A DNA stretch of 64,000 bases from Streptomyces sp. NBC_00083 (GTDB lineage Bacteria > Actinomycetota > Actinomycetes > Streptomycetales > Streptomycetaceae). Both the position numbers and the translations under genes were made by a program. Shown piece by piece: positions 34,684-43,036 of this stretch; position 1 is the first letter of the stretch; each line of letters starts with the position of its first letter. The notes beneath the pieces are model-generated. The model did not search any database. It saw only the letters and a program-made list of their open reading frames with translations, and was not told where the DNA came from. The DNA is taken from the NCBI RefSeq assembly GCF_026343295.1, contig NZ_JAPELY010000001.1, positions 2,914,001 to 2,978,000 of the forward strand, given 5' to 3'.

Positions 34684-35667
34684 ATGACCGTCATCACCAC
34701 CAAGAACGTCGTCGTGCCCGCGGCGGCGGCAACCGCGGCGTCGCCGGCCGGGTCGCGGCTCGCGCCGGGCGCCGCCGCTCGCGAACTGGAGCTGAGGCGC
34801 GGCGAGTTCGAGCTGGCCGTCCAACTCGGCCATATTCGTACCGTGCCGGACCCGGGCGGCGGCCACCGCCGGGTCACCGCGCGCGAGGTCGCCCGCCTCA
34901 GAACCGCGCCGGACTTCCCGGAGGCCCTACGGGAAAAGGTGCGGACGGTCGGCACGAGCGAAGGCGCCGACCTGCTGGGTGTGGCGCCCGGCCGCTTCAC
35001 CAAACTGGCCCGCACCGGTCACCTCACGCCCGTGCGCTGCTATCTCAACCGCTACCGGGCGGTCGTCTGGCTCTATCTGGCGGACGAGGTCGTCGAACTG
35101 GCGCTGCGCGAGCCGGAGTTGCTGAGCGGGCGGCATCCGGAGCCCGACCGTGCGCAGGACTGGCGGGCGCGCAACTGGCGCGGGCGCAGGATCGCCATGC
35201 TGGCCCGCCAGAGCGACGACCAGTGGGAGTTGGCGGCCGCGACCGCCTCCGCACTCGACGGCGCGCACCTTGCCGAGATCGTCCAGGACCCTTACGAACG
35301 GGCCTGCCTGAGGCGGCTGTGCCCCGACACGTTCCGGGTCCATCCCGAGTCCGCCATCGCCCAGGGCGTCGTCGACCGGCTGCTGCTGGCGGACGAGCCG
35401 GACGAGATCGCCTGGTACCGGTCGCGTCTCGTGGAGGCGCTCGCGGACGCCCGGGACCAGTGTCCGGCACCGCGCCCGGCCGGGGAAGCGACTTCGGAGC
35501 GGGCCGCCCCGGTGAGCGGACAGCCACCGGCCCCCGGGGACGCCGGCCCGGCCGGTCCGCGCCGCGGCGTTCCCGCGCCGCATTCCGGCCGGTGGGAGCC
35601 CGATCCGAAGACGGAAGGAGCGCCGGTACAGCGAAGTCTGCTGAGGCGGCTACGGCGGCGGAAGTAG
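34684..35667 (+). CDS. DUF6397 family protein with two excisionase/MerR-like helix-turn-helix segments
   Basis: A 327-residue protein; the ATG (MTVITTKNVVVPA) follows GGGGGAGG. Residues about 35-80 (LELRRGEFELAVQLGHIRTV, then GGGHRRVTAREVARLR) and about 97-145 (GADLLGVAPGRFTKLARTG, then YRAVVWLYLADEV) both resemble the winged helix of excisionase/MerR proteins, suggesting DNA binding. A helical region with ELAAATASALDGAHLAEIV follows, then a disordered Pro/Ala tail and a basic end LLRRLRRRK. DUF6397 has no established function. It precedes the two ATP-grasp genes by 104 bp. Confidence 0.8.
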   Translation: MTVITTKNVVVPAAAATAASPAGSRLAPGAAARELELRRGEFELAVQLGHIRTVPDPGGGHRRVTAREVARLRTAPDFPEALREKVRTVGTSEGADLLGVAPGRFTKLARTGHLTPVRCYLNRYRAVVWLYLADEVVELALREPELLSGRHPEPDRAQDWRARNWRGRRIAMLARQSDDQWELAAATASALDGAHLAEIVQDPYERACLRRLCPDTFRVHPESAIAQGVVDRLLLADEPDEIAWYRSRLVEALADARDQCPAPRPAGEATSERAAPVSGQPPAPGDAGPAGPRRGVPAPHSGRWEPDPKTEGAPVQRSLLRRLRRRK

Positions 35668-35771
35668 CCGTGCCGGGGTGGGGGGCGACCCGGCCGGAGT
35701 TCATGACATCCTGTGACGTCACAGCTCGCCGGACGGGATCGGCGGACGTCCGGGCGTTACGGGGAAGGTCG

Positions 35772-36713
35772 ATGAGGCTCTGCTTCCTGGTGGAAGAGCA
35801 CTACCGCCATGACGGCATGCCCGTGGAGGTGATCCGCCAACTCGTCGCCTGGGGCCACCAGGTCGACGTGGTGCGGCCCGGCGGCTCCCTGCTGCGGATG
35901 TCCGAGGCGGTCCGCGCGGGCAGTCACGACGCCTGGGTGCTCAAAACGGTCTCCGGCGGACCGGGGCTCCCGCTCCTTGAGGCCGCCGCCGCGGTCGGCC
36001 TGACCACGGTCAACGATGTGCGGTCCATCCGCGGCGTCCGGGACAAGGCGCTGGCATCGGCCATCGGGCGCAGCCGCGGTCTGCCGGTCCCCATGACGTA
36101 CGCGGCCGCCCGGCCCGAACTGCTCATGGAGGTGGCCGAGTCGGAGTACCCGCTGGTGGTGAAGCCCGCCGACGGAAGCTCCGGGCGAGCCGTGCACCTC
36201 GTGCCGTCGCCGGACCGGCTCGCCTCGATGCTGCCCTCCCTCGCCGGGGAAGGGATGCTCATCGCCCAGCCCTATGTCCCCAATTCCGGCATCGACCTGA
36301 AGGTGTACTGCGTCGGCGGAGAGCTGTACGCCACCGAGCGCCGCTCACCGCTCCACCCGGATCGCGGCGTCCGCGAGCGGCATGTGCCGCTGCCCGCCGA
36401 AGTGGCCGCCATCGTCGACCAGGTCGGCGCGGTGTACGGCCTCGACCTGTACGGCGTCGACGTGCTGCTCGGCCCGGACGGGCCCGTGGTCGTCGATGTG
36501 AACGACTTCCCGAGCTTCCGCCAGGTGCCGGACGCGGCGGCCAAGGTGGCCCGAGCCGTGCTCGAACTGGCCCGCACGGGCAGCGCGGTCGCCGCCGCGG
36601 CCTTCGTCTCCGGCGCGGGACGCATCCCGAACCAGCCGTTCGGGAGCGAGGGGCCGGCCGCTGAGGCGCGGCCGGTCAGGACCTCTGCGGGGGCGGCGGG
36701 CGAGGCCCGGTGA
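35772..36713 (+). CDS. ATP-grasp family protein (RimK / glutathione synthetase-like), first of a pair
   Basis: A 313-residue protein; GGGGAAGG precedes the ATG. After an N-terminal domain (MRLCFLVEEHYRHDGMPVEV) come ATP-grasp elements: NDVRSIRGVRDKALASAIG, YPLVVKPADGSSGRAVHLV (ATP-binding Lys and Gly loop, about residues 133-151), EGMLIAQPYVPNSGIDLKVY, and metal ligands in GVDVLLGPDGPVVVDVNDFP (Asp, Asn). Such enzymes form carboxylate-amine or related bonds through acyl phosphate, or phosphorylate inositols. The C-terminal 35 residues are a low-complexity tail. The next gene, 6 bp downstream, is a second ATP-grasp. Confidence 0.88.
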   Translation: MRLCFLVEEHYRHDGMPVEVIRQLVAWGHQVDVVRPGGSLLRMSEAVRAGSHDAWVLKTVSGGPGLPLLEAAAAVGLTTVNDVRSIRGVRDKALASAIGRSRGLPVPMTYAAARPELLMEVAESEYPLVVKPADGSSGRAVHLVPSPDRLASMLPSLAGEGMLIAQPYVPNSGIDLKVYCVGGELYATERRSPLHPDRGVRERHVPLPAEVAAIVDQVGAVYGLDLYGVDVLLGPDGPVVVDVNDFPSFRQVPDAAAKVARAVLELARTGSAVAAAAFVSGAGRIPNQPFGSEGPAAEARPVRTSAGAAGEAR

Positions 36714-36719
36714 GGCCTC

Positions 36720-37625
36720 GTGAGTAGTGCGACGGTGCGGGGGCGCGATCGGCTGGACGACACGACGATGGTGGGGCGAGGGCAGGTGGGGAACGCGAGA
36801 ACGGTCGGATTCATCACGCCGGAGCCGGACCATCCGCTGCTTGCCGCCGCGCGGGAACTGCTGGAGCGCGAACACCGGGTGGTGACCCTGCACCCCGAGA
36901 CGGCCGACCCCGCGCAGTCGGGTCCGGTCGCGGACGTCTACCTGCTCAAGTCGCGCACGCCGCGCGCTCTCGCGCTGGCTCGTGCGCTGGAGTCACGGGG
37001 GGTGCCGGTGATCAACTCGGCCGAGGCGACCGAGCTGTGCCAGGACCGCACGTTCATGGCCGAGCTGGCCGGGGAGGCGGGGCTGCCGTTCTCCGCGACC
37101 CGTACCTTCGGCTCGCTCACCGCACTCGTCGAGGGCGCGGCGCCCGCGTTCTCCGGCGTGCCCGGCGGCCCGCTCGTGGTGAAGAGCCGTCACAGCAGGC
37201 GGCACGACCTGGTGACCCGCGTCGACAGCCCGGCACGCCTGGCCGAGCTGGCCGGGGTGTGGGGGGACGAGCCCGTGGTGGTGCAGGAGTTCGCCGAGAA
37301 CAGCGGGTACGACCACAAACTGTGGGTGATCGACGGGACGGTCTTCGCGGCACTGCGCCGCTCCGAACTCGCCCCCGAGGGCCTCGGTGGCACGCGGTCG
37401 CTCGCCCTCGCTGAACTGCCGCCCGGCTGGGCCGAGTTGGCCGTGTCCGTCGGCGCGGTGTTCCGCCTCGACGTCTACGGGGTCGATGTCATCGACACCG
37501 GGGGCGGCACCCCGCTCATCGTGGACATCAACGCGTTCCCCGGGATACGGGGCCAGGCCGGAGCCCCGGAGGCCCTGGCGGCGCTGGCGCTGCGCAGGGC
37601 CCGCGAGGCGGTCGCGGCGGTCTGA
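36720..37625 (+). CDS. ATP-grasp family protein, second of a pair
   Basis: A 301-residue protein from a GTG directly following the first ATP-grasp gene (6-bp gap, GAGG upstream); in-frame starts at 36768 (ATG) and 36786 (GTG, behind GAGGG) are possible. ATP-grasp signatures are NSAEATELCQDRTFMAELAG, PLVVKSRHSRRHDLVTRV (ATP-binding Lys), EPVVVQEFAENSGYDHKLWV and the metal site GVDVIDTGGGTPLIVDINAF (Asp, Asn). It is a paralogue-like neighbour of the first gene rather than a close copy. A pair may act sequentially or as a heterodimer on one substrate. Cytoplasmic. Confidence 0.85.
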   Translation: MSSATVRGRDRLDDTTMVGRGQVGNARTVGFITPEPDHPLLAAARELLEREHRVVTLHPETADPAQSGPVADVYLLKSRTPRALALARALESRGVPVINSAEATELCQDRTFMAELAGEAGLPFSATRTFGSLTALVEGAAPAFSGVPGGPLVVKSRHSRRHDLVTRVDSPARLAELAGVWGDEPVVVQEFAENSGYDHKLWVIDGTVFAALRRSELAPEGLGGTRSLALAELPPGWAELAVSVGAVFRLDVYGVDVIDTGGGTPLIVDINAFPGIRGQAGAPEALAALALRRAREAVAAV

Positions 37626-37678
37626 ACGCGACCCCGCACAACGGCGGGTCCGCATGCCGGACCGAACCGGCGCGTAGG

Positions 37679-38287
37679 TCAGTGCGCGGCGTGTTGCAGC
37701 ACCGTGTTCCACGCGGTGATGACGGGACGCCCGTGCTCGCGGCCCAGCCGGGACATCGCGCCCGTGTCCATGACGACCAGTGCGCCGCCCGTGGGCGGAA
37801 GGCCGAGGTAGCGGGCGGTCAGGACGCGCAGGAAGTGGGAGTGGGCGATGAGGACGACATCCTGGTCGCTCTCCCGCAGCGTGGGCGCGGCCTCGGCCAG
37901 TACACGGTCGGCTCGCGCGGCGACCTCGGCGGGGCTCTCGCCGGGGTGCCCGGCGGGACCGGGCGCGACCCCGTCGGTCCACAGCTCCCAGTCGGGGCGG
38001 GTGCGGTGGATCTCGTCCGTGGTGATGCCCTCGTAGCCGCCGTAGTCCCACTCGTGGAGATCGGGGGTGATCCGGGGATTCTTTACTCCGGCCAACTCCG
38101 CGGTCTGCAGGGCCCGTTGCAGTGGGCTGACGAGGGCGAGCCCGATGGGACGTTCGGCGAGCAGGGGCGCCACCGCACGCGCCTGCTCCTCCCCGTGCGC
38201 AGTGAGCGGCAGATCGGTGTAGCTCGTGTGCTGCCCCGACAGCGACCATTCGGTCTCCCCGTGACGTACGAGGATCAACTCACCCAT
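37679..38287 (-). CDS. Histidine phosphatase family protein (phosphoglycerate mutase-like)
   Basis: A 202-residue enzyme. The catalytic RHGET (LVRHGETEWSLSGQHTSYTD) holds the phospho-acceptor His near residue 9; the second arginine and glutamate are in SPLQRALQTAE and HEWDYGGYEG, and the second His in VLIAHSHFLRVL. Family members remove phosphate from small molecules or proteins; the substrate is not evident. Its 3' end meets the ATP-grasp operon head-on with a 53-bp gap. Cytoplasmic. Confidence 0.93.
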   Translation of the reverse strand: MGELILVRHGETEWSLSGQHTSYTDLPLTAHGEEQARAVAPLLAERPIGLALVSPLQRALQTAELAGVKNPRITPDLHEWDYGGYEGITTDEIHRTRPDWELWTDGVAPGPAGHPGESPAEVAARADRVLAEAAPTLRESDQDVVLIAHSHFLRVLTARYLGLPPTGGALVVMDTGAMSRLGREHGRPVITAWNTVLQHAAH

Positions 38288-38519
38288 GGCTATGTATTCC
38301 GTTCTCCCTGTGCGTCCCCCGGACCGGTATCGCCCCGGCCATACGCCGGGACAACCCTAGAAGAGGAGAGGGCATTCCGTGCGGACGGGGGTGTCGGACG
38401 TTGGATGCGTCACGTAGGGGGGACTGCGCCGGGTGCCGTGGCGCCGGGTGCCCCAGGGGTCCGGCGACCCCGGGGCGCCGGTTGGCCGTACCGCACCCGG
38501 GGTCGTTCTTCCCGTCGGT

Positions 38520-39722
38520 TCACGCGGAGTGCAGTGCGAGGGTCGGTGAGAGCCTTGAGGCGCGGACCGCCGGATAGAGGCCTGCGACCGTTCCGATGAC
38601 CAGGGTCGCGCCGAACCCGCCCGCGACCGCCCAGGGCGGGACCACCCACGGGATTCCGCTCGACCACGAGTAGACCGCGGTAGCCGCGCCGCCGAGGACG
38701 ATGCCGGCCGCGCCGCCGAGCCCGGACAGGAGCAGCGACTCGGTGACGAACTGCCCCCTGATCTGCCCCCGGGTCGCGCCGATGGAGCGGCGCAGGCCGA
38801 TCTCGTAACGTCGCTCGAGAACCGAAATGATCATGGTGTTGGCGACACCGACTCCGCCCACCAGGAGTGCCACTCCGCCGAGCCCGAGCAGCAGACTGCT
38901 GAAGGCGCCCTCCGTGGCCGCTTTGGCCTGGAGGCCCGAGGAGGGATCGGATACGCCGACGTCGTGCGGGGTCTCGGGCGAGACGGAACGGGGGATCAGG
39001 TCGTGCACCCGGTCGACCGCGGCGTCCGCGGAGCGCTCGTAGACCGCCGTGGGCCGGCCGTCGAAGCCGAGGCGGCTCTCGGCGACGTCCCAGCCCACCA
39101 GCGCCGAGCGCGCGATCTCCGGTGCCAGCGGCAGCGGGTCGAGGATGCCCAGGACGGCGAAGTACTGACCGTCGATGTACACCTGCTGGCCGGGGGTGGT
39201 GATGCCGAGCCGGCGCGCCGCCACGTCGCCGAGCACCACCGAGGGGTACTTGCCGGTTGCCGGGTTGAGGAAGGTGCCGCTGCGCACGGTGCCGCGCAGC
39301 GTGGTGAGCAGGCCGTCCGTGGCCGCCTGCACCTGGATGCCGCCGGTGATGGTGTCGGGGATCTTCTCCGAGCGGCGGACCGTCTGCGGCAGGGAGCCCG
39401 TGGCGCCGACGTGCTCCACGCCGGAGATCCGCGCCACCCGCCCGGCCGCGTCCTTCGCCATCGGCACGGGCTTGCCGGTCAGCAGGTCCGTCCCGGGCGT
39501 CACCACCAGCATGTTGGTGCCGAGCTTGTCGAGCTCGCGGAGCAACTGCTCCTTGCTGGACGCCGAGATCCCCACCACCGCGATCATCGTGGCGATGCCG
39601 ATCGCGATGCCGAGCGCGGAGAGCACCACCCGAAGCGGGCGGCTGCGCATCCCCGCGGCCCCGGTGTGCAGGATGTCCCGAGGGCCGAGCCGGGCCGGCC
39701 TGAGCACCGGCCGCCCGCTCAT
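38520..39722 (-). CDS. ABC transporter permease, MacB/FtsX type
   Basis: A 400-residue membrane protein. One helix near the N-terminus (RPLRVVLSALGIAIGIATMI) is followed by a 220-residue extracytoplasmic MacB-like domain (residues about 45-265) and three C-terminal helices (LLGLGGVALLVGGVGVANTM, LLSGLGGAAGIVLGGAATAV and the last near 360), the classic FtsX layout. The C-terminal cytoplasmic stretch has RRSIGATRGQIRGQF. It is the last gene of a four-gene unit; its ATG overlaps the ATPase stop by 4 nt. With the ATPase and HlyD-like protein it should export a peptide, lipid or drug. Confidence 0.92.
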   Translation of the reverse strand: MSGRPVLRPARLGPRDILHTGAAGMRSRPLRVVLSALGIAIGIATMIAVVGISASSKEQLLRELDKLGTNMLVVTPGTDLLTGKPVPMAKDAAGRVARISGVEHVGATGSLPQTVRRSEKIPDTITGGIQVQAATDGLLTTLRGTVRSGTFLNPATGKYPSVVLGDVAARRLGITTPGQQVYIDGQYFAVLGILDPLPLAPEIARSALVGWDVAESRLGFDGRPTAVYERSADAAVDRVHDLIPRSVSPETPHDVGVSDPSSGLQAKAATEGAFSSLLLGLGGVALLVGGVGVANTMIISVLERRYEIGLRRSIGATRGQIRGQFVTESLLLSGLGGAAGIVLGGAATAVYSWSSGIPWVVPPWAVAGGFGATLVIGTVAGLYPAVRASRLSPTLALHSA

Positions 39723-40552
39723 CGGGCGTCCTCGGACAGCGACTCCGTACCCGAACCGTCGCCACGGACGACGGCGCCGGCCGGAGAGCCCGGGATGCCA
39801 TGCCCCGGTCCGTCACCGTCCGCACCCCCGCGGTCCGGACCGCCGGTGTCCTGGACGATGCGGCCGTCCCGGAGGCGGACCTGGCGCGGCAGCCGGGCCG
39901 CGATCTCCGTGTCGTGGGTGATCACGGCGATGGTCGCGCCTTCCGAGTTGAGTTCGTGGATGAGTTCCATCACCGCTTCGCCGGACGCCGAGTCGAGCGC
40001 GCCGGTGGGTTCGTCCGCGAGGAGCAGATCGGGCTCGCCGACGACCGCGCGCGCGATGGCGACCCGCTGCTTCTGCCCGCCGGACAGCTCGTGCGGCCGG
40101 TGCCGCAGGCGGTCGCCGAGCCCGACCCGCTCCAGCGCGCGGGCCGCCCGTCTGCGGCGCTCCGCGCGCGGAAGGCCCGAGTACAGCAGCCCCTCCGCCA
40201 CGTTGTCCTGGGCGCTGACGCCCGGAACCAGGTGGAAGGCCTGGAAGACGAAGCCGATGTGCTGGGCCCGCAGCGCCGAGAGCCTGCGGTCGCCGAGGGC
40301 GGCCGCGTCATGGCCGGCGATGGTCACGGAGCCCGCGGTGGGCAGGTCGAGGGTGCCGACGATGTGCAGCAGGGTCGACTTGCCGGAGCCGGACGGCCCG
40401 ACGATCGCGAGGAGTTCACCCCGCGCGATGGTGAGGTCGACCCCGCGCAGCGCGGCGATCCCGCCCGGATACTCCTTGGTGACCCCGGCCAGCTCGACCA
40501 CGGGAGGCTCGACGGCGGCGGCGGCTTTCATGAGGGAGCCGGCATGGTTCAT
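39719..40552 (-). CDS. ABC transporter ATP-binding protein, MacB/LolD type
   Basis: A 277-residue ATPase. Walker A is VGPSGSGKSTLLH (about residues 54-66), the Q-loop is near FVFQAFHLVPGVSAQDN, the signature is LSGGQKQRVAIARAVVGEPD, Walker B is LLLADEPTGALDS, and the H-loop lies in AVITHDTEIAARL. A 25-residue Pro/Gly tail follows. It energises the MacB-like permease encoded next; its start and stop each overlap neighbours by 4 nt, so it is tightly coupled. Confidence 0.95.
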   Translation of the reverse strand: MNHAGSLMKAAAAVEPPVVELAGVTKEYPGGIAALRGVDLTIARGELLAIVGPSGSGKSTLLHIVGTLDLPTAGSVTIAGHDAAALGDRRLSALRAQHIGFVFQAFHLVPGVSAQDNVAEGLLYSGLPRAERRRRAARALERVGLGDRLRHRPHELSGGQKQRVAIARAVVGEPDLLLADEPTGALDSASGEAVMELIHELNSEGATIAVITHDTEIAARLPRQVRLRDGRIVQDTGGPDRGGADGDGPGHGIPGSPAGAVVRGDGSGTESLSEDAR

Positions 40553-41613
40553 GTCGACGGCACCCCGACCCGCAGCCCCGAGCGCAGCCCGGCGCCCGCT
40601 ATCTCGACGCGTCCCTGCGCGAACATCCCGAGCCGCACCCGCACTTCGCGGGCCGTGCCGCCGTCCACCACCTGCACCCCGAACGAGCCGTCGTCGAGCG
40701 CGAGCAGCGCCCCGACCGGCACGCTCAGAACGTTCCGGCGGGTCTCGCCGCCGAGCTTCACGGTCGCGGGAGACTTGTCGATCCCCTTGACCCTGCCGGG
40801 GTCGTCGAAGGTGACGGTCACGGCGATCCGGGGCGTCTTGTCGTTCGGGTCGTCGCCCGTCGTCGCGGTCGCGCCCACCGACGACACCGTGCCCGAGGCG
40901 GTGGTGCCGTCGGGCAGCTCCACCCGTACCGCGCCGCCGTCCTTGGCGAGAGCGGCGTCCGACACCTTCACCCGGAGCTGTACGACCCGGTCGGAACTGG
41001 TCGTCGTCATCACCTTCTGACCGGGCGCGGTGCGGTCGCCGACCGCGGCCTCCGCGCCCTGCACCCGGACCGGCCCCGTGGCGAACGCGATCTGCTCGGG
41101 GCCCACCTGACCGCTCTGCGCCACACCGTGCGCCTTCTGCCAGCGCTTGACCGCGTTGGTCGTGCCGGGCGTGAACGTCTCGTCGTCGGCCAGCCCGCTC
41201 CCGTACCCCAGAGCACGCAGGTTCGCCTTCAACTGCCGTACGTCACCGCCCTTGTCGCCGCTCCTGAGGACCCGGTACATCGGCTCGGTCCCGTACATCA
41301 GGCGGACGTCCCTGCCGTCGACCGCGTACAGCCTGCCGTCCCGTTTCACGGTGGAACCGCCGCCCGCGATCCAGGTGAGGGTGCCGGCCGCGCCCGCGTT
41401 CAGTTTGCTCTCGCGGGAGTAGCCGAGCGTGCCGTCGATGCTGGTGCTGCTCACCAGATCGCCCTGTTCGATGGGTGCGGTGGCCGCCGGAAGGCCGGTC
41501 CGCTGCTCGGTGGAATTCTCGGTTCCGGGCCGGGTGAGGCCCGTGACGGCGAGCCCGCCGCCCGTGACGGCCGCCACCGTCACCACCGCCGCGATCATGG
41601 TCCGGGGCCTCAT
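40549..41613 (-). CDS. Peptidoglycan-binding, HlyD/MacA-like periplasmic adaptor
   Basis: A 354-residue membrane-anchored protein. An N-terminal helix (MIAAVVTVAAVTGGGLAVTG) leads to a beta-barrel/lipoyl-like part (IEQGDLVSSTSIDGTLGYS), a peptidoglycan-binding (PG_binding_1) helical repeat (RSGDKGGDVRQLKANLRALG...KRWQKAHGVAQSG, about residues 110-160) and a C-terminal beta-barrel (VVQLRVKVSDAALAKDGGAV, VLSVPVGALLALDDGSFGVQ). In Gram-positive ABC exporters such adaptors link the permease to the wall. Overlaps of 4 nt at both ends tie it into the operon. Confidence 0.88.
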   Translation of the reverse strand: MRPRTMIAAVVTVAAVTGGGLAVTGLTRPGTENSTEQRTGLPAATAPIEQGDLVSSTSIDGTLGYSRESKLNAGAAGTLTWIAGGGSTVKRDGRLYAVDGRDVRLMYGTEPMYRVLRSGDKGGDVRQLKANLRALGYGSGLADDETFTPGTTNAVKRWQKAHGVAQSGQVGPEQIAFATGPVRVQGAEAAVGDRTAPGQKVMTTTSSDRVVQLRVKVSDAALAKDGGAVRVELPDGTTASGTVSSVGATATTGDDPNDKTPRIAVTVTFDDPGRVKGIDKSPATVKLGGETRRNVLSVPVGALLALDDGSFGVQVVDGGTAREVRVRLGMFAQGRVEIAGAGLRSGLRVGVPST

Positions 41614-42122
41614 GCGGCACACTCGTTGAGCGCCTTCATGAACGTGTCCGGGTCGGCGCCCTCGGGGATCTTGAAGCCGCTGCTGTGGCCGCTCTCCACC
41701 TTCGGGTCGGGCATGTCGAAGCCCTTCCCGCGCAGACACTGGGCGATCTTGACCTGTTGGTCCTGCTGCCCGGGGTCGGGGGCGCCTGCGCCGTCGCCTC
41801 CGGGCACCCCGGATCCGCAGGCGGTGAGTGCCTTGTTCCACTTGTCCGTCGAAGTGCCCTGAGGCTGAGAGAGCAGCTGGGCGTTCGGGTTCTCGCCCGG
41901 CTTGAGGTCGGGCACGTCCATGCCCTGCTTGCGCAGGCAGCCGCGCAGCGCCTGTGCCTTGTCGGCCGCCGCCGAGCCGTCGGCGCCCGCGTCCGAGCCG
42001 TTGCCGCCCGCGCCCGCGTCCTTCCCCGCGCCCCCGCCGGATGAGCCGGAACATCCGGACGCGAACAGGGCGAGCCCCGCCATACCGGATGCCAGGGCCA
42101 GAGTGAGCCGGTGGTTCCTCAT
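41610..42122 (-). CDS. Lipoprotein with two Cys-Leu-Arg repeat motifs, first gene of the efflux operon
   Basis: A 170-residue lipoprotein. The signal (MRNHRLTLALASGMAGLALF then ASGCSGSS; lipobox ASGC) is followed by a Gly/Ser/Asp tether and two copies of a short motif: ALRGCLRKQGMDVPDLKPGE and KIAQCLRGKGFDMPDPKVES, about 75 residues apart. The C-R-x-x-G-x-x-(V/M)PD pattern is frequent in actinobacterial lipoproteins beside MacB-type exporters; its role is unknown. The ATG at MRNHRL follows GAGGAG. It is the first gene of the unit and divergent from the response regulator, so probably its target. Confidence 0.82.
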   Translation of the reverse strand: MRNHRLTLALASGMAGLALFASGCSGSSGGGAGKDAGAGGNGSDAGADGSAAADKAQALRGCLRKQGMDVPDLKPGENPNAQLLSQPQGTSTDKWNKALTACGSGVPGGDGAGAPDPGQQDQQVKIAQCLRGKGFDMPDPKVESGHSSGFKIPEGADPDTFMKALNECAA

Positions 42123-42337
42123 CGCTTCTCTCCTCGCGGACATGCGTGGACGCGGCACGGCGGCACGCGCCGGCCGCTGGAGCGCGGCCGAGGAGAGCGT
42201 CCAGGAACCCGCTGTTTCGTTTCCCTTACGACCATGGGACCGTGGCGCAGCCGCCCGGAACAGCGGCCCGCGATCACCGGCCCGCGATCACCGTCCCGTA
42301 ACAACGGCGAAAGGTGCGTTTCCGGTAGACAGGGGGC

Positions 42338-43036
42338 ATGCGCGTACTGGTGGTGGAAGACGAGGCGTTCCTGGCCACGATGATCGCCGAGGGCCTGCGC
42401 CGTGACGCGATCGCGGTGGACGTGGCCCTCGACGGGCTCGGCGGGCTGAGCAAGGTGCGGCTCGGCGACTACGACGTCCTGGTGCTCGACCGCGACCTGC
42501 CCGGCCTGCACGGCGACGACGTCTGCCGTGCCGTGGTGGCCGAGGGCCTGCTCACCCGCGTGCTCATGCTCACCGCGTCGGGGGCCGTCCGGGACCGGGT
42601 CGAGGGGCTCGGGCTCGGCGCCGACGACTACCTCACCAAGCCGTTCGCGTACGACGAACTGCTGGCGCGGGTGCTCGCACTCGGCCGCCGTGCCCGCCCC
42701 GCGCTGCCCCCGGTCATCGAGCGCGCCGGAATCGTCCTGGACACCGCGCGCCGCCAGGCCCGTCGCCACGGCGGTGAACTCGCCCTGACCCGCAAGGAGT
42801 TTGCCGTCCTCGAAACCCTCATGCGGGCCGACGGCGGGGTGGTCAGCGGCGAGGACCTGATCGAGCAGGTGTGGGAGGAGCACACCGGATACGACACCAA
42901 TCCGGTGCGGGTCGCCCTCAGCCGCCTGCGGGCCAAACTCGGCGAGCCTCCCGCCATCGAGACCGTCCCCGGAGCCGGCTACCGCATCGCCCGGCATCCG
43001 GACGCCGCACCTCGGGCCGGGCGGGCGCAGCGGTGA
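42338..43036 (+). CDS. Response regulator transcription factor (OmpR/PhoB class)
   Basis: A 232-residue regulator. The receiver has acidic residues EDEAF near the start, phospho-acceptor Asp near residue 51 in VLVLDRDLPGLHGDD, the switch Thr in VLMLTASGAV and Lys in LTKPFAYDEL. The effector is an OmpR-type winged helix (LALTRKEFAVLETLMRADGG, then SRLRAKLGEPPAIETVPGAG). Its GTGA overlap with the kinase gene couples them. It is divergent from the lipoprotein/HlyD/ABC operon with a 215-bp spacer and most likely switches that operon on. Confidence 0.95.
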   Translation: MRVLVVEDEAFLATMIAEGLRRDAIAVDVALDGLGGLSKVRLGDYDVLVLDRDLPGLHGDDVCRAVVAEGLLTRVLMLTASGAVRDRVEGLGLGADDYLTKPFAYDELLARVLALGRRARPALPPVIERAGIVLDTARRQARRHGGELALTRKEFAVLETLMRADGGVVSGEDLIEQVWEEHTGYDTNPVRVALSRLRAKLGEPPAIETVPGAGYRIARHPDAAPRAGRAQR

